Position numbers and translations under genes: made by a program. Below the pieces are notes generated by a model, which worked only from the letters and a program-made list of their open reading frames with translations, had not been told where the DNA came from and did not search any database. Below are positions 53,418 through 64,000 of a DNA stretch of 64,000 nucleotides, piece by piece; within the stretch, counting starts at the first letter, position 1; every line of letters begins with the position of its first letter. This stretch comes from Lotus japonicus (taxonomy: Eukaryota > Streptophyta > Magnoliopsida > Fabales > Fabaceae): NCBI RefSeq assembly GCF_012489685.1, contig NC_080044.1, forward strand, positions 59,573,507 to 59,637,506, written 5' to 3'.

Positions 53418-54330
53418 GTTTCCACCACCTTGTTAAGATGCTGGAACCCCTGTGATGATGAGAAGGATTACAAACTAACTGAATTTTCAAATGAATGAAT
53501 GAACAAGTGTTGGTTGGTTTGGTGGTATAATAATTAAGAGGAAGCAGTCAGAGGAGAGAGAAGTGCAGGGGATATTCTGAGCACTGAAATGGGCTGCGTT
53601 TTGATCACATTCACAGCAGAGTAATATTCGGATCTGGTGTGTACGAGGAGGAAGACTTGGTAAAACATTAGAGGGGACAACTGATGCTGTTGTTAGGGAC
53701 AGGTGTGTTGATCGAGAATGTGAGGAACTCCTAAATTTTGGGGTTACCATATGCTTCGGTACCAGGAAAACAGAACAGAAATATTCAGTATTTCATGCAA
53801 ACTGCAAAGAGGCCAATCAGTTTGCATTATATTTCAGGTCCATGATTTCACTCTCCATCAAAGTTATAATCTGGTTTTTGATTAATTTACACCACACTTT
53901 TTCTTCGATCTCAAATAACTTTATATTTTAATATTAAACTTCTTTTTTTACTCATTTATCTTTTTATCTCTTATTAAATGTCGGTGATTTTGAGATGTGA
54001 ATGAAATTTAATTGCTATAAACCTTACATTCACTTTCCTAAGCAAATTAAAAACACTTTTCTATTCTAAGGATCGACTATGGGCAGTGCATATGAAAATG
54101 ATTTATTTGGAAAGTTTATTCACTTAATCGTGAGATTAGTCTCAAGATGACTATGTGGAATACATGACAATGACATGATGGCTTCGTGAATGCAAAAACA
54201 AACTCTTTCTCTATCATTTTTTAGAAAGTGCTAACAGAATCCCAACACACTCTCAAACCCTCATTTATTGGGTCACTTTAATATCTTTTTTAAGAAAATC
54301 TATAGCATTCATGTACTCCTCTTATTCAAA
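53418..54330. other. Upstream region of the LBD gene
   Basis: Should contain the LBD promoter and 5' UTR. No other gene or repeat edge is seen. Confidence 0.4.
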
Positions 54331-54332
54331 TA

Positions 54333-54625
54333 CTCCCTCCGTTTCTATTTATAAGTCTATTTTACCCAATTCTCTTAGATTAAGAAAAGTAGTTACAAGC
54401 AATAAATTTGTAAGAATTTATTCACTTTCCTAGATTACCCTTATTTAATTTCTTATAAATTTCTCTCTCCAAGTTATTATTTCAAAATCTCATTGTCTCT
54501 TTCATATTAAATATGAGGATAGTTTTGGGAAAAAATAATTAATGCTCCATTGATATTGTAAATGGACTTATATTTAGGAACAAGAAAAACACTTAAAAAT
54601 GGCTTATAATAAGGAACGGAGGGAG
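54333..54625. mobile_element. Stowaway MITE
   Basis: A 293-bp element begins CTCCCTCCGTTTCTATTTAT and ends with the inverse (AAGGAACGGAGGGAG), the classic Stowaway end of Tc1/mariner MITEs. It is flanked by TA at 54331-54332 and 54626-54627. It is AT-rich with no coding capacity. Confidence 0.92.
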
Positions 54626-54959
54626 TAATAGCACATTTGTCTGATGAACGGTTAGTGTTTCCTTTTTTAAAAAAATTTTAATTAAAAATTAAAGAAAACT
54701 TAATTTTAGGAGAGAATGAACACAACACCTAAGGTTTGCTCTTTTTTTGGTCCATGTCATTCCTTAGTATTGCTAGATGTCACCAAAATCTTATAATTAT
54801 AATTTGGTCATTCTATGTCATAAGACACTCAAATTTTTGTTTCCTAATCTTTGAAATAAGAAAGCGTTTGAACATGAGTTTTTGTTTTTCGTTTTGTAAC
54901 ATGTTGGGACAACTGTTTTAAGATTTTTTTTCTTGCTACATAGTGACAATTGTTTTTAG

Positions 54960-56220
54960 ATAGCTGTTATATACGGAAAAGCAATCCTCATCTTTTAAGT
55001 TATCTTTCAAGGTAGAGTTGTGTATCTCAAATTCTAATATGGTACCAGAATATATTCTAGATTTGTTTGTTGTGTAGACCTCTTATAAGGTCACCATAAA
55101 ACGTTCATTCTTGCAAGTTTCACGCTTCGTGATACGCCCCAAGTTGATGAAAGGGCTGAAATGGATCGTCTAGGATTGATCTTGGATGATGAGAACTCTA
55201 AAATGTGAGAAAGAAGAAGAAGAATTTCGTGATAGAAGGGAAATGAACAGAAAAGAGGGGAAGTTTTAGTGAAATGGAAGATGAAGACTTCACACAAAGG
55301 TGGTGGCAAACTTTTGATAAGCCTAATTCTTGAATCACTCAAGAACTATGAGAATCACTCTCACAAATCTGAATCACTCAGGAAAAAAAAATACTAATTC
55401 ATTCATAATCTGTCTATTACATTGAAGGAGTGGTCCTTATAAAGAAGAAGAAAATTCAGCCTAGTTACAAAAAATGATGAGGTGTAATTTCTCTAGAGGA
55501 ATCCTAGGCTAGGAGTTACAAATTAAAAGAGGGAGATAGTGATTTGTTTCAGCCCTGAAAGTGTATTTGGTGGCTGATTGCTTCATGTAACTCCCTTTCT
55601 TAATTGTTATTCTGACCAGGGAACATAGCATTCAATGCTCTTTATGCACTTAATTTCCTTGTCTTTGTAACTCCATTCTTGGCTTTGAAAGCTCTTCAAT
55701 CCTTTGACTTTGCTGATGTAACTCCTCCATTCAGAACTTATTCAAATTCAAACACATTCAAAGAGTTTTAAGAAAGGAATGGGTCCCTCCCTTTAAGCCC
55801 TTCATGCGCACACACACACCACTTGAAGTGGATTAAACACACTAAAATAAAATTCAGCAACATAATGCATTTGGATCCAACTTATTCAATTGGTCATTTG
55901 CATCTTTATTGAAATAAAATAAAACAAAGCATCACATGGCAGCCCCTATGCGTGGGCTGGCTCTTCTTCTTGGGCCTGCATGATCATCATGATTTTTGGT
56001 TCCATCTCTTCTACCACTTTGTCGATTTTTGGTTCCATCTCTTCTACCACTTTGTCTTCAAGAATGGTTGTCACTACTTGCTGAAGAGTCTCTTTGGCCT
56101 TTTTAGCTCTAGCCCTTGTCATTGGTCCTCCAAGTCCTTTTAGTGCTCCATGACCCTTGTCCTTGTCCTTGTCCTCATCACTTCGGATGTCCAACCCTCA
56201 GTATGAGGGGTGTGTTAGAA
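54960..56220 (-). mobile_element. Ty3/gypsy-like 3' end, relic
   Basis: On the minus strand an open frame at 56194-55946 reads GLGGPMTRARAKKAKETLQQ, a motif common near the protein ends and gag starts of plant gypsy elements. It is followed at lower coordinates by AT-rich LTR-like sequence to about 55090. A 33-bp exact tandem repeat (55991-56023 and 56024-56056) duplicates DKVVEEMEPKI in this frame. Neither protease, reverse transcriptase nor integrase is present in view. LTR ends could not be fixed. Confidence 0.4.
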
Positions 56221-57360
56221 GTCTTAGGTTGGCTAGAAATATTACAAAGACAACCCTTATTTATGAGAAGACAATCTTCACCCCTTAAACTAGTTTTTGA
56301 GGTAGAGTTAGATCACTCAAATTTTAATACATAACTCAATTCCAATACTAAAAAATTTCACAAAGTATTATCCACAAGTCTTCATTATTTTCTTTGATGA
56401 AATTAATTAAAAAGGAATTGTTAAAATTTTGTTATTATAATTGCAATGTTATAGTTTTGCTCTATATGAATTTATAATTTTATAATTTTTAGTTATATAT
56501 AGTGCTTACACGAGTATGATGCGGCTTAGGTTAGTACTCATACCAACATGAACCTACTAAATGTTACTAAATGTTAAGCTATTCATTATTTATTTACGTA
56601 TATCCAACCATATATCCATCTAGTGAAATTTTACCCTACAAATTGTGGGTAGTAGTATTTTTTATGGGTGTCCAATGAAAATATGAGCTATTGTCATCCT
56701 TTAGGTAAGTCATGAAGTGGTTACCATCCTAAACGTCACACCTTAAAGCTATGTCAATCACTCGAGTAGGCCTCCAAGACTTTTAGAAGTTGTGATGTAT
56801 GAACATTATGCCTCTAGAAAACGACCATTATCATTCATCGCTGCATAATTGCCTCAAGACCCAGCATATTTGCATATTATAAAGTGGGAATAGCCGAGAG
56901 TGAATGTTTAGCTAGGCAAAGATGTCCATCTTTATTGTCATCTGATTCTGAATCTTGCCTTGTTTGGGCAGCTATGAGTCTAAGGAAAACCTAAATATTT
57001 CCCTAGAATTTCCAAAATAAAAAATAATACACGACATATCTCAGAAAATTTCCTTTTTCTGCTAGGTCACATTTGATAACTCACAGCTCAGTATATCAAG
57101 ATTCACCTTCATCCTAGAGTCTACATGAATCTTTGAGAATGTAAATAGCTACTTGGATTTGATTTGAGCTCTTAGATTTACTAATTTGCATTTTGAAAGT
57201 AAATCATATGCTAAGAGAATGACAAATTATGAGAAACCCCTGTAAGAATTGGCTGCCAATTGGTTATTTAAATTAAATTGTAATTGTTTCAACTTTCAAC
57301 ATAACATCCAATTTCACCATAGCATCCAAACACTGCCTCATTTTTATTCATTTGAGGAAA
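56200..57360. other. AT-rich spacer
   Basis: The left 130 bases (GTGTGTTAGAAGTCTTAGG, AGGTAGAGTTAGATCACTC) look like a small LTR fragment. The rest shows no gene, repeat edge or RNA gene. Confidence 0.35.
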
Positions 57361-57389
57361 CATTTAAAAATAATCTAAGAAAGATACTA

Positions 57390-57525
57390 CCTCAGTCAAT
57401 GAAAGATGGAAAAAAAAAGCATTAGACAACATAGCAAGATTAAAATATCTCCATGCACTATGGCGAACTAATGGAACTCCTCGAAATCTTACTGGTAAAG
57501 TTGAACATTCAGTATGAAGCTCAAC
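57390..57525 (-). CDS. Possible orphan exon, unknown
   Basis: A splice-acceptor-like TTCTGTTGCAG is followed by an open stretch encoding VELHTECSTLPVRFRGVPLV and then RHSAWRYFNLAML, with GT soon after. It has coding-like composition, but I do not recognise it. No flanking exon in matching phase was found: the nearest candidate, upstream of 57700, does not join in frame. It may be a gene remnant. Confidence 0.2.
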
Positions 57526-57559
57526 CTGCAACAGAAGCATTGCTTCCACATAAAATGTA

Positions 57560-58652
57560 GAAAACAATGACTAACAGAGGGAACATACAAGTACAAATAT
57601 AGAAGCTGAATTGCACAACATTTTGCATTAATATTATATGAAACAATGAAGTATAATAATCCATCTGGCTTGACGCTATTCCCAGAAAGTACAGGACAAA
57701 ATTGTCAAAACCTTTCAGCTTTTTCCTCACTCAAAGCTAAGGTTATCATCTGCAAACTATAATTTAATATCATTAGTCCATTAATTTAACTAATACTTAA
57801 ACAAACTCATGGAGATCCAGCCCCTCCCCCACCCTACCACTAAAAAATGGAAGTAAAGAACAAAGTACACTAAATGGATCAAAAGGATGGAGCTCTTGAA
57901 TTTACTGTGGCTCAAAGCCTGAATGCAGCATGTTTCATCATAGGTATCCTGAAGGAGAGAAAAGTTGTCCAGTAGAACATTAAAGGATGCTCCTTTCTCA
58001 GCCTAGTTGCAACAAGCTGATATTTTGATAAATCTAATTGTATAAATACTATACAGGACTTTCTTTTCTTTATTTTTCTGTTTGGGTGGAGGAGGGGTGG
58101 GAGGGAAATTTCTTTCACCACTGAAGAACAAAGTCCCCCCTTGTAAAAATTGCTACATGTTCCCACCCAACAATAATAAGCAACCATTTCCATCATAACA
58201 CAGCCTAAGAGCTTCTCACACTTTGCTGGCCAACCTCAACAAATTATGATTCTTCCAGCAATACCAAAACCTGCTTATTTGATGGATACAAGAAATGAAT
58301 CTGATATTCTCAAAACGAACCAATCTGTCTCAGTGCCAAACACTACTCTCTGGGTTCTTCTAAGCCACCCCATAACATAGTACACTATATGTATTCGTCA
58401 TCATATGCCCCATGAGAACCAGTTGTTCCTATTAAAACCATCACAAATTTTAAAATGCTATATATCCGAACTGATGTATGTACGCCAAAACTTGTTGACA
58501 TTGGTGAAACTTGCAACTTTATTTGTTGAAACCACTTGTGGTATGCAGCAACGCAACATAGTTGCATAAACAGGACCACGCCAGAAACCAATTAGATGTC
58601 AAACTCAACATTCTCCGGTCCAGCAAAAGATGTTATCAGTTCCACCAGAAAT
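57560..58652. other. 3' region of the USP-like gene
   Basis: Downstream of the stop at 58653 this should include the 3' UTR. No additional frame is supportable. Confidence 0.4.
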
Positions 58653-61600
58653 CTAGTTTACAGCTTCAAAGAAAAGAACCTGAGGTTGTAGATGCCCTCT
58701 TTCACACATTGTAAGAACATCCGCCCATCCACCAATTATCTGGTCATTTAACCCCAAAAAATATTAGCATAGCAATAATGACATAAAACTGTATTTAACT
58801 ATTTATCTATTCATAGATCCGACTCACCTTGACAGTCTTGTCATCATACATAATCCATTGTTCATGGTCATGGCTATAAGCAAAGCAATGATAATGCTGG
58901 CCGTAGTAGCAAACCTACAAGTTTAAATTACACATATTAGGAATAAAAAGAAATGTTGCTTCAATTATAAATTATGAACAAATAGAAAAAGCAATATTTA
59001 GAATATCTTTATTTACCAAATGTTTATATTGCATGTGTCCACTGTATAATAAAAGCTAAATACAAGTAGAAACATTTCTTGCATACTGTCATTCAAATAC
59101 ATACCACTGAAACCAAGTTATGGGTGCTTTTAGGATCTAAACCACGATAAAGGATGCTGATATCTATTTTAGGGCTAAGAGCTGCCAGAGTTGCGGTTAT
59201 ATCATCAGCACTCTCACATGTATTTTGCCAGCCTAGAACTGTGAATAGAAATCATGTAAGAGCAGGACAAAAATAGCATAGAAAAGAAAGTCTGGCAATG
59301 CAATTAGAACTAGCTTAAAACTTCAGTGACTAACTCATAAGTTTGTTTGACCAAACTAGTTGCGTTTGGTAAAAAAGTTATCTCACTAGCTTAAGGTCGT
59401 AACTTGTTTTCAACTTTTTATTCACATATTTACCTTTACTGGTTTGATTAAATTTCTCCACTGCTCTTTCTTCAGAAATAATTAATTTTTTATTTCAAAA
59501 TATCATAAAAAATAATTTTTTTATTAATTTAGAAAAAATAAGCTTATTTAGTTCCTTTTTTTTTGGTACATTGGAAAGATAAAATGCACCCTCCAGGGAT
59601 TGATCCTTGGACCTTCCCACCAACACATATGTCCCCTAGCTCTTACCACTTGAGCTATCATTCGGGGACAGCTTATTTAATTCAATTCACCTATATTATT
59701 TTATTTTATTTAATAAAATTTTAAACATCAGAATAAAGATAAAAAATAATCTGAAAATTTTAAGGTGATAAATAATTTAACATAAATTAAATGATTTAAA
59801 GAGATAATTATTTTTAAAATAAATATTATATATACACGTCCAGTATGAATAAAACAATGTTAAATATAAAAACTCATAAACGTCTTTCTATGTGATTTCA
59901 TAATGCTAGTTCAATAGCTAATTTTACCAGACCCTTCTAAATTAACTAGCTCAGCAGCTTTCAGCTAGAAGTTAACTTCTGAATTTTTAGTTTTGCCAAA
60001 CATTGTGAAAATTGAATATTCCACGCACAACAAGTGAGGTACCTGTCATAAAAACATTGGGTGGAGTTGAAAGAAAGTGATGGATGTGGTTTAGCTTGCC
60101 ACAGCCACCAACTTCCATATCACAAGCCAATTGATGGTTCATCTCAACAAGATTCAAAAGTTTATCAAAGGAGCTTTCAGTAAACATAACCTGGAAAGTG
60201 AAGGGATTCAGTTATGGTACATAGCAAGCATAATTGTCTACTCATACTCCTGAAAGCAGAAATACTATAAATGATTAAATGTTAAATAAATATCCTTCCT
60301 AAATATACCTTCATAGTTCGGAGGGCATTGGCATTTATATTGTGAAAGAAGGAAGTATACTTCAAATGTCTGGACTCAAGACCACAATTGTGGCAGTTCA
60401 TTTGTTCAAAAATGTCCATTCCAAAAAGTGAATGTGCTACACAACTAGTGTTTGCACAATCCCAAGACCCCGTGCAGTTGCTTTCCACTGATTCTGCATC
60501 AGAAACACTTGAACCACGCATAAATGATCGATGCAGGCAATCAAATATCACTGCCAGTACCTCAGAAGCATCGTTCATCTGAGCCTGTCAAAACTCCATA
60601 TTAATCACATTGTCCACAGAAGAAATATATTTTATCCATTTTCTGTCAGTGAAGTTACCTCCTGAAAGAAGTTGCTATGTGGGTACAGGTTGCTTAGAGC
60701 AATCCGCAGGGAAGTAGGCGCAACTGCCTCTCTCCTGGAATCCTTTGATGCAAGGTCCAATGCAATAAATATTTCATACAAGGCACAGACAACACAGGGA
60801 TTACCCACATGATCATGCTCCGATCTTGATCTGCCAAGAAATTCCACCTTAAAGCGTCTTAAATGCCACAATGACTGAGCTCAACCAGAGACAAAATTGT
60901 TTTTAAGTCATGAGAAATAGTACATTAATGAAATAAAAGTGCATCCGAAATTGGAAAAAAGATTTCAAAAGAGCTACCTGTATAATAACATTGAGAAAAC
61001 AATTATATTCGCCCACTTCATTTCTCAGTCCAGTACCAAGCGAAGTAGCTCCATTCACATCATCAGTTGAGTCTTCCACTTGTGGAAAACCCGAACAATC
61101 TACTTGTGAAACAGCTCTCTGCGACATTCTCAAGCTGGAAACTGAAGGCAAATTTCCACGTGCTTGATATGTGTCTGATAAGAAGAATCTCTAATGTTAG
61201 AGAGTCACCAAAGTTTAAGATGAACCCAGAATTTCTTTTTTAAGCCAGTAAGATTTATTAACGCTAATTTAACGTAAACAGAAAACATTAGATGAGAAGT
61301 TATGGACATGTATCATGGACATGTATCCAAAAAAACGTTATGGCTATAATTGCATTTGATAGCTGGAGAAATGGCTAATTAAAAAATATTTTATACAATT
61401 CAATGCACTAAAAAGGAAAGGAAAGTGATTAGCAAGAAAACGTTAATGTAGATAAATGGCAAATGCAGCCTTGCAACATATAGCTCAACAATATACAATG
61501 GGCCTCTGAAGAACCATCCATGAGAGCGCAAATGGTATTAGTTAATAGTTAGGACACAAATGATATCAAGAAGCAGATTACAAGGAAATCTAATCATCAA

Positions 61601-62640
61601 ATCGTGGATAAAGTTGGCAATGGGAATTATATGAAACCTAAAGCAAGCCCATATAGATATTCTCAAGAACCAACCAATACAACAGCTTAAAATTTGAGGC
61701 TTTAAAATGGTTTTTATCTTGCGACACACCTCACACAAGAACATTCGGGCTTTGCGTAAAGATAGCGCACGAATCACTGTACCTTGTGCTGAAATTTATT
61801 TTAATTTACGGAAAAAGGCATCTAATACCGTATCAAGAAGCTGCATGTTTGTTGATAGACTCATAAAACGTGTATGCTAGAAAAAAGAAGGATGGGCTGA
61901 AGATTGGGTTAAATGGACATGTTGGGCTGCTTGTAAATGGAGAGAGGCACCTTGGCACCTTCCCTGGAGCGGTCATTTTCTAATGGCAACTGAAGATATA
62001 GAAGGGAGGAGAGAGGGGTTGGGGTGGGTTGTAGTAAACTGTTAGCCACAGAATCTCCATTTTTACCTTCAAGTCATATTTTCTTCTGAATTTTAGACTA
62101 ACAGAGGGCTAACTCTGTTTGTAATGAGATTGATTTCCCTATTTCTAAAAAATCATCTCAAGTTTCTAACAAATATCCATCACAATGTAAATAAACTAAG
62201 CAGTCAATGAAGCCCTTTCCCCAAAAGTGCTGGCTGTGTCCTATTACACGAACCTAGTGCAGATGTTTGCTAAATCTACACTATGGTATTGATTTCACAG
62301 CATCATATTTAGCATGGAAAGCAACAGGCCAAGGGATCATAATAGGAGAAAGGAAAACTTTCAAGGAAATCCACATTCAAACAGTTTCATTTCCTTTCAT
62401 TCATCTACAGCAGGTGGAATTTGCATGAAGAAAAAGTTGTATGTTAATAAGCAAAAATAAAAAATAAAAATTGGCTTCTTCAATGCATAAGATATCAACC
62501 ATCAGTCTGCATGCGTATGTAGGGAGAGAGAAATATTATACCCAGGCTTTGGCGTACGGCCATTTTAAGATCAGCTTGAAATCTTTCCTCCTCCTCGTCT
62601 TCCACTTGTAATTCTCTTACCACAGTTGATCCGTTGGTCT
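58653..62640 (-). CDS. Ubiquitin carboxyl-terminal hydrolase-related protein, 5' part outside window
   Basis: Eight GT-AG exons keep one frame for 413 codons to a TAG: 62640-62542, 61174-60978, 60874-60659, 60584-60309, 60190-60043, 59238-59105, 58914-58828, 58739-58653. The first of these starts at phase 2, so upstream exons lie beyond 64000. After an acidic linker ([10 protein letters not shown]) comes the peptidase C19 catalytic core: Cys box [20 protein letters not shown] instead of the usual NLGNTC, a CX2C pair ([10 protein letters not shown]), and the His box [20 protein letters not shown] followed by DD. Catalytic Cys, His and Asp all appear present. The closest known group is the plant DUF629/UCH-related family (Arabidopsis At3g47890 and neighbours). 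The Cys-box style recalls animal USP53/USP54. Intron 5 (59239-60042) contains a SINE. Confidence 0.88.
59360..60003. mobile_element. Possible MITE carrying the SINE
   Basis: GTTTGGTAAAAAAGTTA near 59375 is answered by the inverse of GTTTGGCAAAACTAAAAATT near 60000, with AGCTT/AGCTAG-rich subterminal DNA on both sides. The inverted repeat is imperfect and no target duplication was assigned. Confidence 0.35.
59554..59669 (-). mobile_element. tRNA-derived SINE with 13-bp target duplication
   Basis: On the minus strand the 116-bp insert starts GTCCCCGAATGATAGC, has an A box (TAGCTCAAGTGGTAAGAG) and, about 50 bases on, a B box (GGATCAATCCC), and ends in a run of nine A. It is flanked by AGCTTATTTAGTT (59541-59553) and AGCTTATTTAATT (59670-59682), one mismatch in 13. 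These are the marks of a polymerase III SINE mobilised by LINE machinery. Confidence 0.85.
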
Positions 62641-63672
62641 CTGGTGCATCCAAGCAACAACAAATTAAATTTCATATTTTAGGGGAAAAAAGACTATAAA
62701 TGACTTCAATTAGGCTTATAAACTGATATAAGATTTTGGCATCAATAAAAAAGAATCAACTTAATATTGACATAATTCTCACAAGAAAGAAGCATGAAGC
62801 GTTTTTAATGAGTTTTCAAACAGAATAAAGTCTGATTTTAATTCTAATTTAACAGCACAGCAGTATAATTTGTCCAAAAACTTCTTTATCAGAGAAGAAA
62901 GGATGCCCTGGTGCTGAAAAACTATAATCTAAACATTGTCAGTGAAAGTATAACTGATATCATGATATCGTTCTATTGTGATATCAAATAAGGCCCTTCT
63001 ACCTCACCAAAATGATAAAACACTAAGGCCATCAGATATCACAATTTTAAGCAACACTTGGAAATTAATATACCATATACAATATCCGAAAATTACAATA
63101 CAGAGAAAGGTAAAAGCGATTCCAAGAGAAGATAACTGGGCTAAGAAATAACTCAGGTGCCAAAGAAGAAAAGGCAGATATGGAAAGAAACTGTATTATA
63201 CAAGGACCCGATTCAAGTTTATCATACACAACTAATTTATCTAAGACACAACAGTCCGTTAATCTATAACATATGAAAAATATATGTTCACAGAGAATAG
63301 TGGCATTTCTGAATGAATGGACAAGGTAAAACAATGACCTAAAACAAGCAGCCTGTATTTGATTTTATATGCTCCATTTCCACATAAAAAGATGAAGAAA
63401 ATTTTAGGGGGTGGAAAAAGGCAAAACATGAGGTTTAAATCAAGATGCTGAACGTCTGAACCCATAGTTCTTACCCAAGTAAATGAATAATAATAATAAG
63501 CAACTAAAGCTGAAATGATAGAATAGAATGTTGTAATAATCTTAAGTTCGAAATAAGGGAAAGTCAACCTCACAGCTCCTAAATTTTGTGCATCCAGATA
63601 AAAAGTGGCATAAACTATGAGCCAGAAGATAATTGAGTTGAACACTATTTTTGTAAGGAATGATGAGTCAAA
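62641..63672. other. Intron of the USP-like gene, upstream part
   Basis: No exon with proper splice sites and coding character could be found on the minus strand between 62641 and the right edge, so this is taken as one intron longer than 1.3 kb. No gene is supported on the plus strand. Confidence 0.5.
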
Positions 63673-63674
63673 TA

Positions 63675-64000
63675 CTACCTCCATTCTAAAATGTTTGTTG
63701 TTTATGCCTTTATGGTTATGCACAAAGAATAAGATATCATTTATTGATATTAAACTTGACTTAAATATCCTTATTATATCCACTTATTTTTCTCTAGTTT
63801 TTCACAACTAACTCACAGTAATACCCACTAATTAGTAGTGGATAGAGAAGAATGGTGGTTGCTCAAGATAAAAGGTGATGTCAGATAAAATTTATTAAAT
63901 GAGGGTATAAGTCGACAAAAGTGAGATAAAATGTCTTCTAAAACAATATTTTGGAATAAATGGAAAAGGCTAAAACAACTAACATTCTGGAACAGAGGTA
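63675..64000. mobile_element. Stowaway-like MITE cut by the window edge
   Basis: The left end CTACCTCCATTCTAAAATG after TA (63673-63674) is answered by the last bases of the window, whose inverse reads TACCTCTGTTCCAGAATGTT. Both arms share TTGTTTT/TAGTTGTTTT inward. The final few bases and the right TA lie outside. It sits in an intron of the USP-like gene. Confidence 0.7.

Noticed and set aside
57912..58591. Minus-strand frames of 68-94 codons after the USP-like stop
   Set aside because: They fall in the 3' UTR and downstream DNA and show no coding signature.
59554..59669. A tRNA gene
   Set aside because: Box spacing, poly(A) tail and target duplication show a SINE; no acceptor stem.
63259..63783. 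A 174-codon minus-strand frame upstream of the USP-like exons
   Set aside because: AT-rich composition, no domain, no splice sites joining it to the next exon; it overlaps the edge MITE.

Overview
The window is plant nuclear DNA from a eudicot, and most probably a legume. Genes are split by many short GT-AG introns in AT-rich DNA. All seven intact genes have their closest recognisable relatives in eudicots. Introns and spacers carry typical plant elements: Copia and TRIM LTR elements, L1-type LINE ends, a tRNA-derived SINE, and MULE, hAT, Tourist and Stowaway MITEs. The species cannot be fixed from the sequence alone. There is no operon, CRISPR array or prophage.

Layout. (1) 0.5-8.1 kb, minus: a DDR4-like DDT-domain nuclear protein in 12 exons. 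A Copia relic with a nested hAT MITE lies in its largest intron. (2) 8.1-18.1 kb: a repeat-rich spacer with a 5'-truncated LINE, a gag-pol-less Copia pair of LTRs, a TRIM, a long-TIR MULE-type MITE, a broken cold-shock/glycine-rich gene and a G-box-rich MULE MITE. (3) 18.2-22.3 kb, plus: a divergent alpha-SNAP, 9 exons. (4) 23.1-27.2 kb, minus: a HIPL-type secreted, probably GPI-anchored glucose/sorbosone-dehydrogenase-like protein, 7 exons. (5) 27.2-31.1 kb: a spacer with a duplicated segment, one copy of which took a Tourist-like MITE. (6) 31.1-36.3 kb, minus: ELF5/WBP11, a proline-rich splicing-associated protein, 9 exons. (7) 39.8-51.0 kb, plus: a BRUTUS-like hemerythrin/RING E3 ligase (BTSL), 12 exons, with a TRIM in intron 5. 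(8) 52.3-53.4 kb, minus: an LBD27/LBD22-type LOB-domain transcription factor, 2 exons. (9) 53.4-58.6 kb: a spacer with a Stowaway MITE and a gypsy-like relic. (10) 58.6 kb to the right edge, minus: the C-terminal part of a ubiquitin-carboxyl-terminal-hydrolase-related protein, 8 exons in view, with its start outside the window.

The genes do not form one pathway. They cover chromatin remodelling, SNARE recycling, cell-surface/wall, pre-mRNA processing and flowering, iron-status control by ubiquitination, pollen or organ development, and deubiquitination. What links them is ancestry: from memory, several neighbour pairs match pairs of neighbours on different Arabidopsis chromosomes, so the window looks like an unfractionated copy of an old eudicot block. 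I did not find a convincing undescribed system. The more unusual points are a run of four cysteines in the membrane loop of the alpha-SNAP, a MITE that places five CACGTG boxes upstream of the same gene, a non-canonical but apparently complete catalytic set in the USP-like protein, and several insertions whose target-site duplications are still readable.
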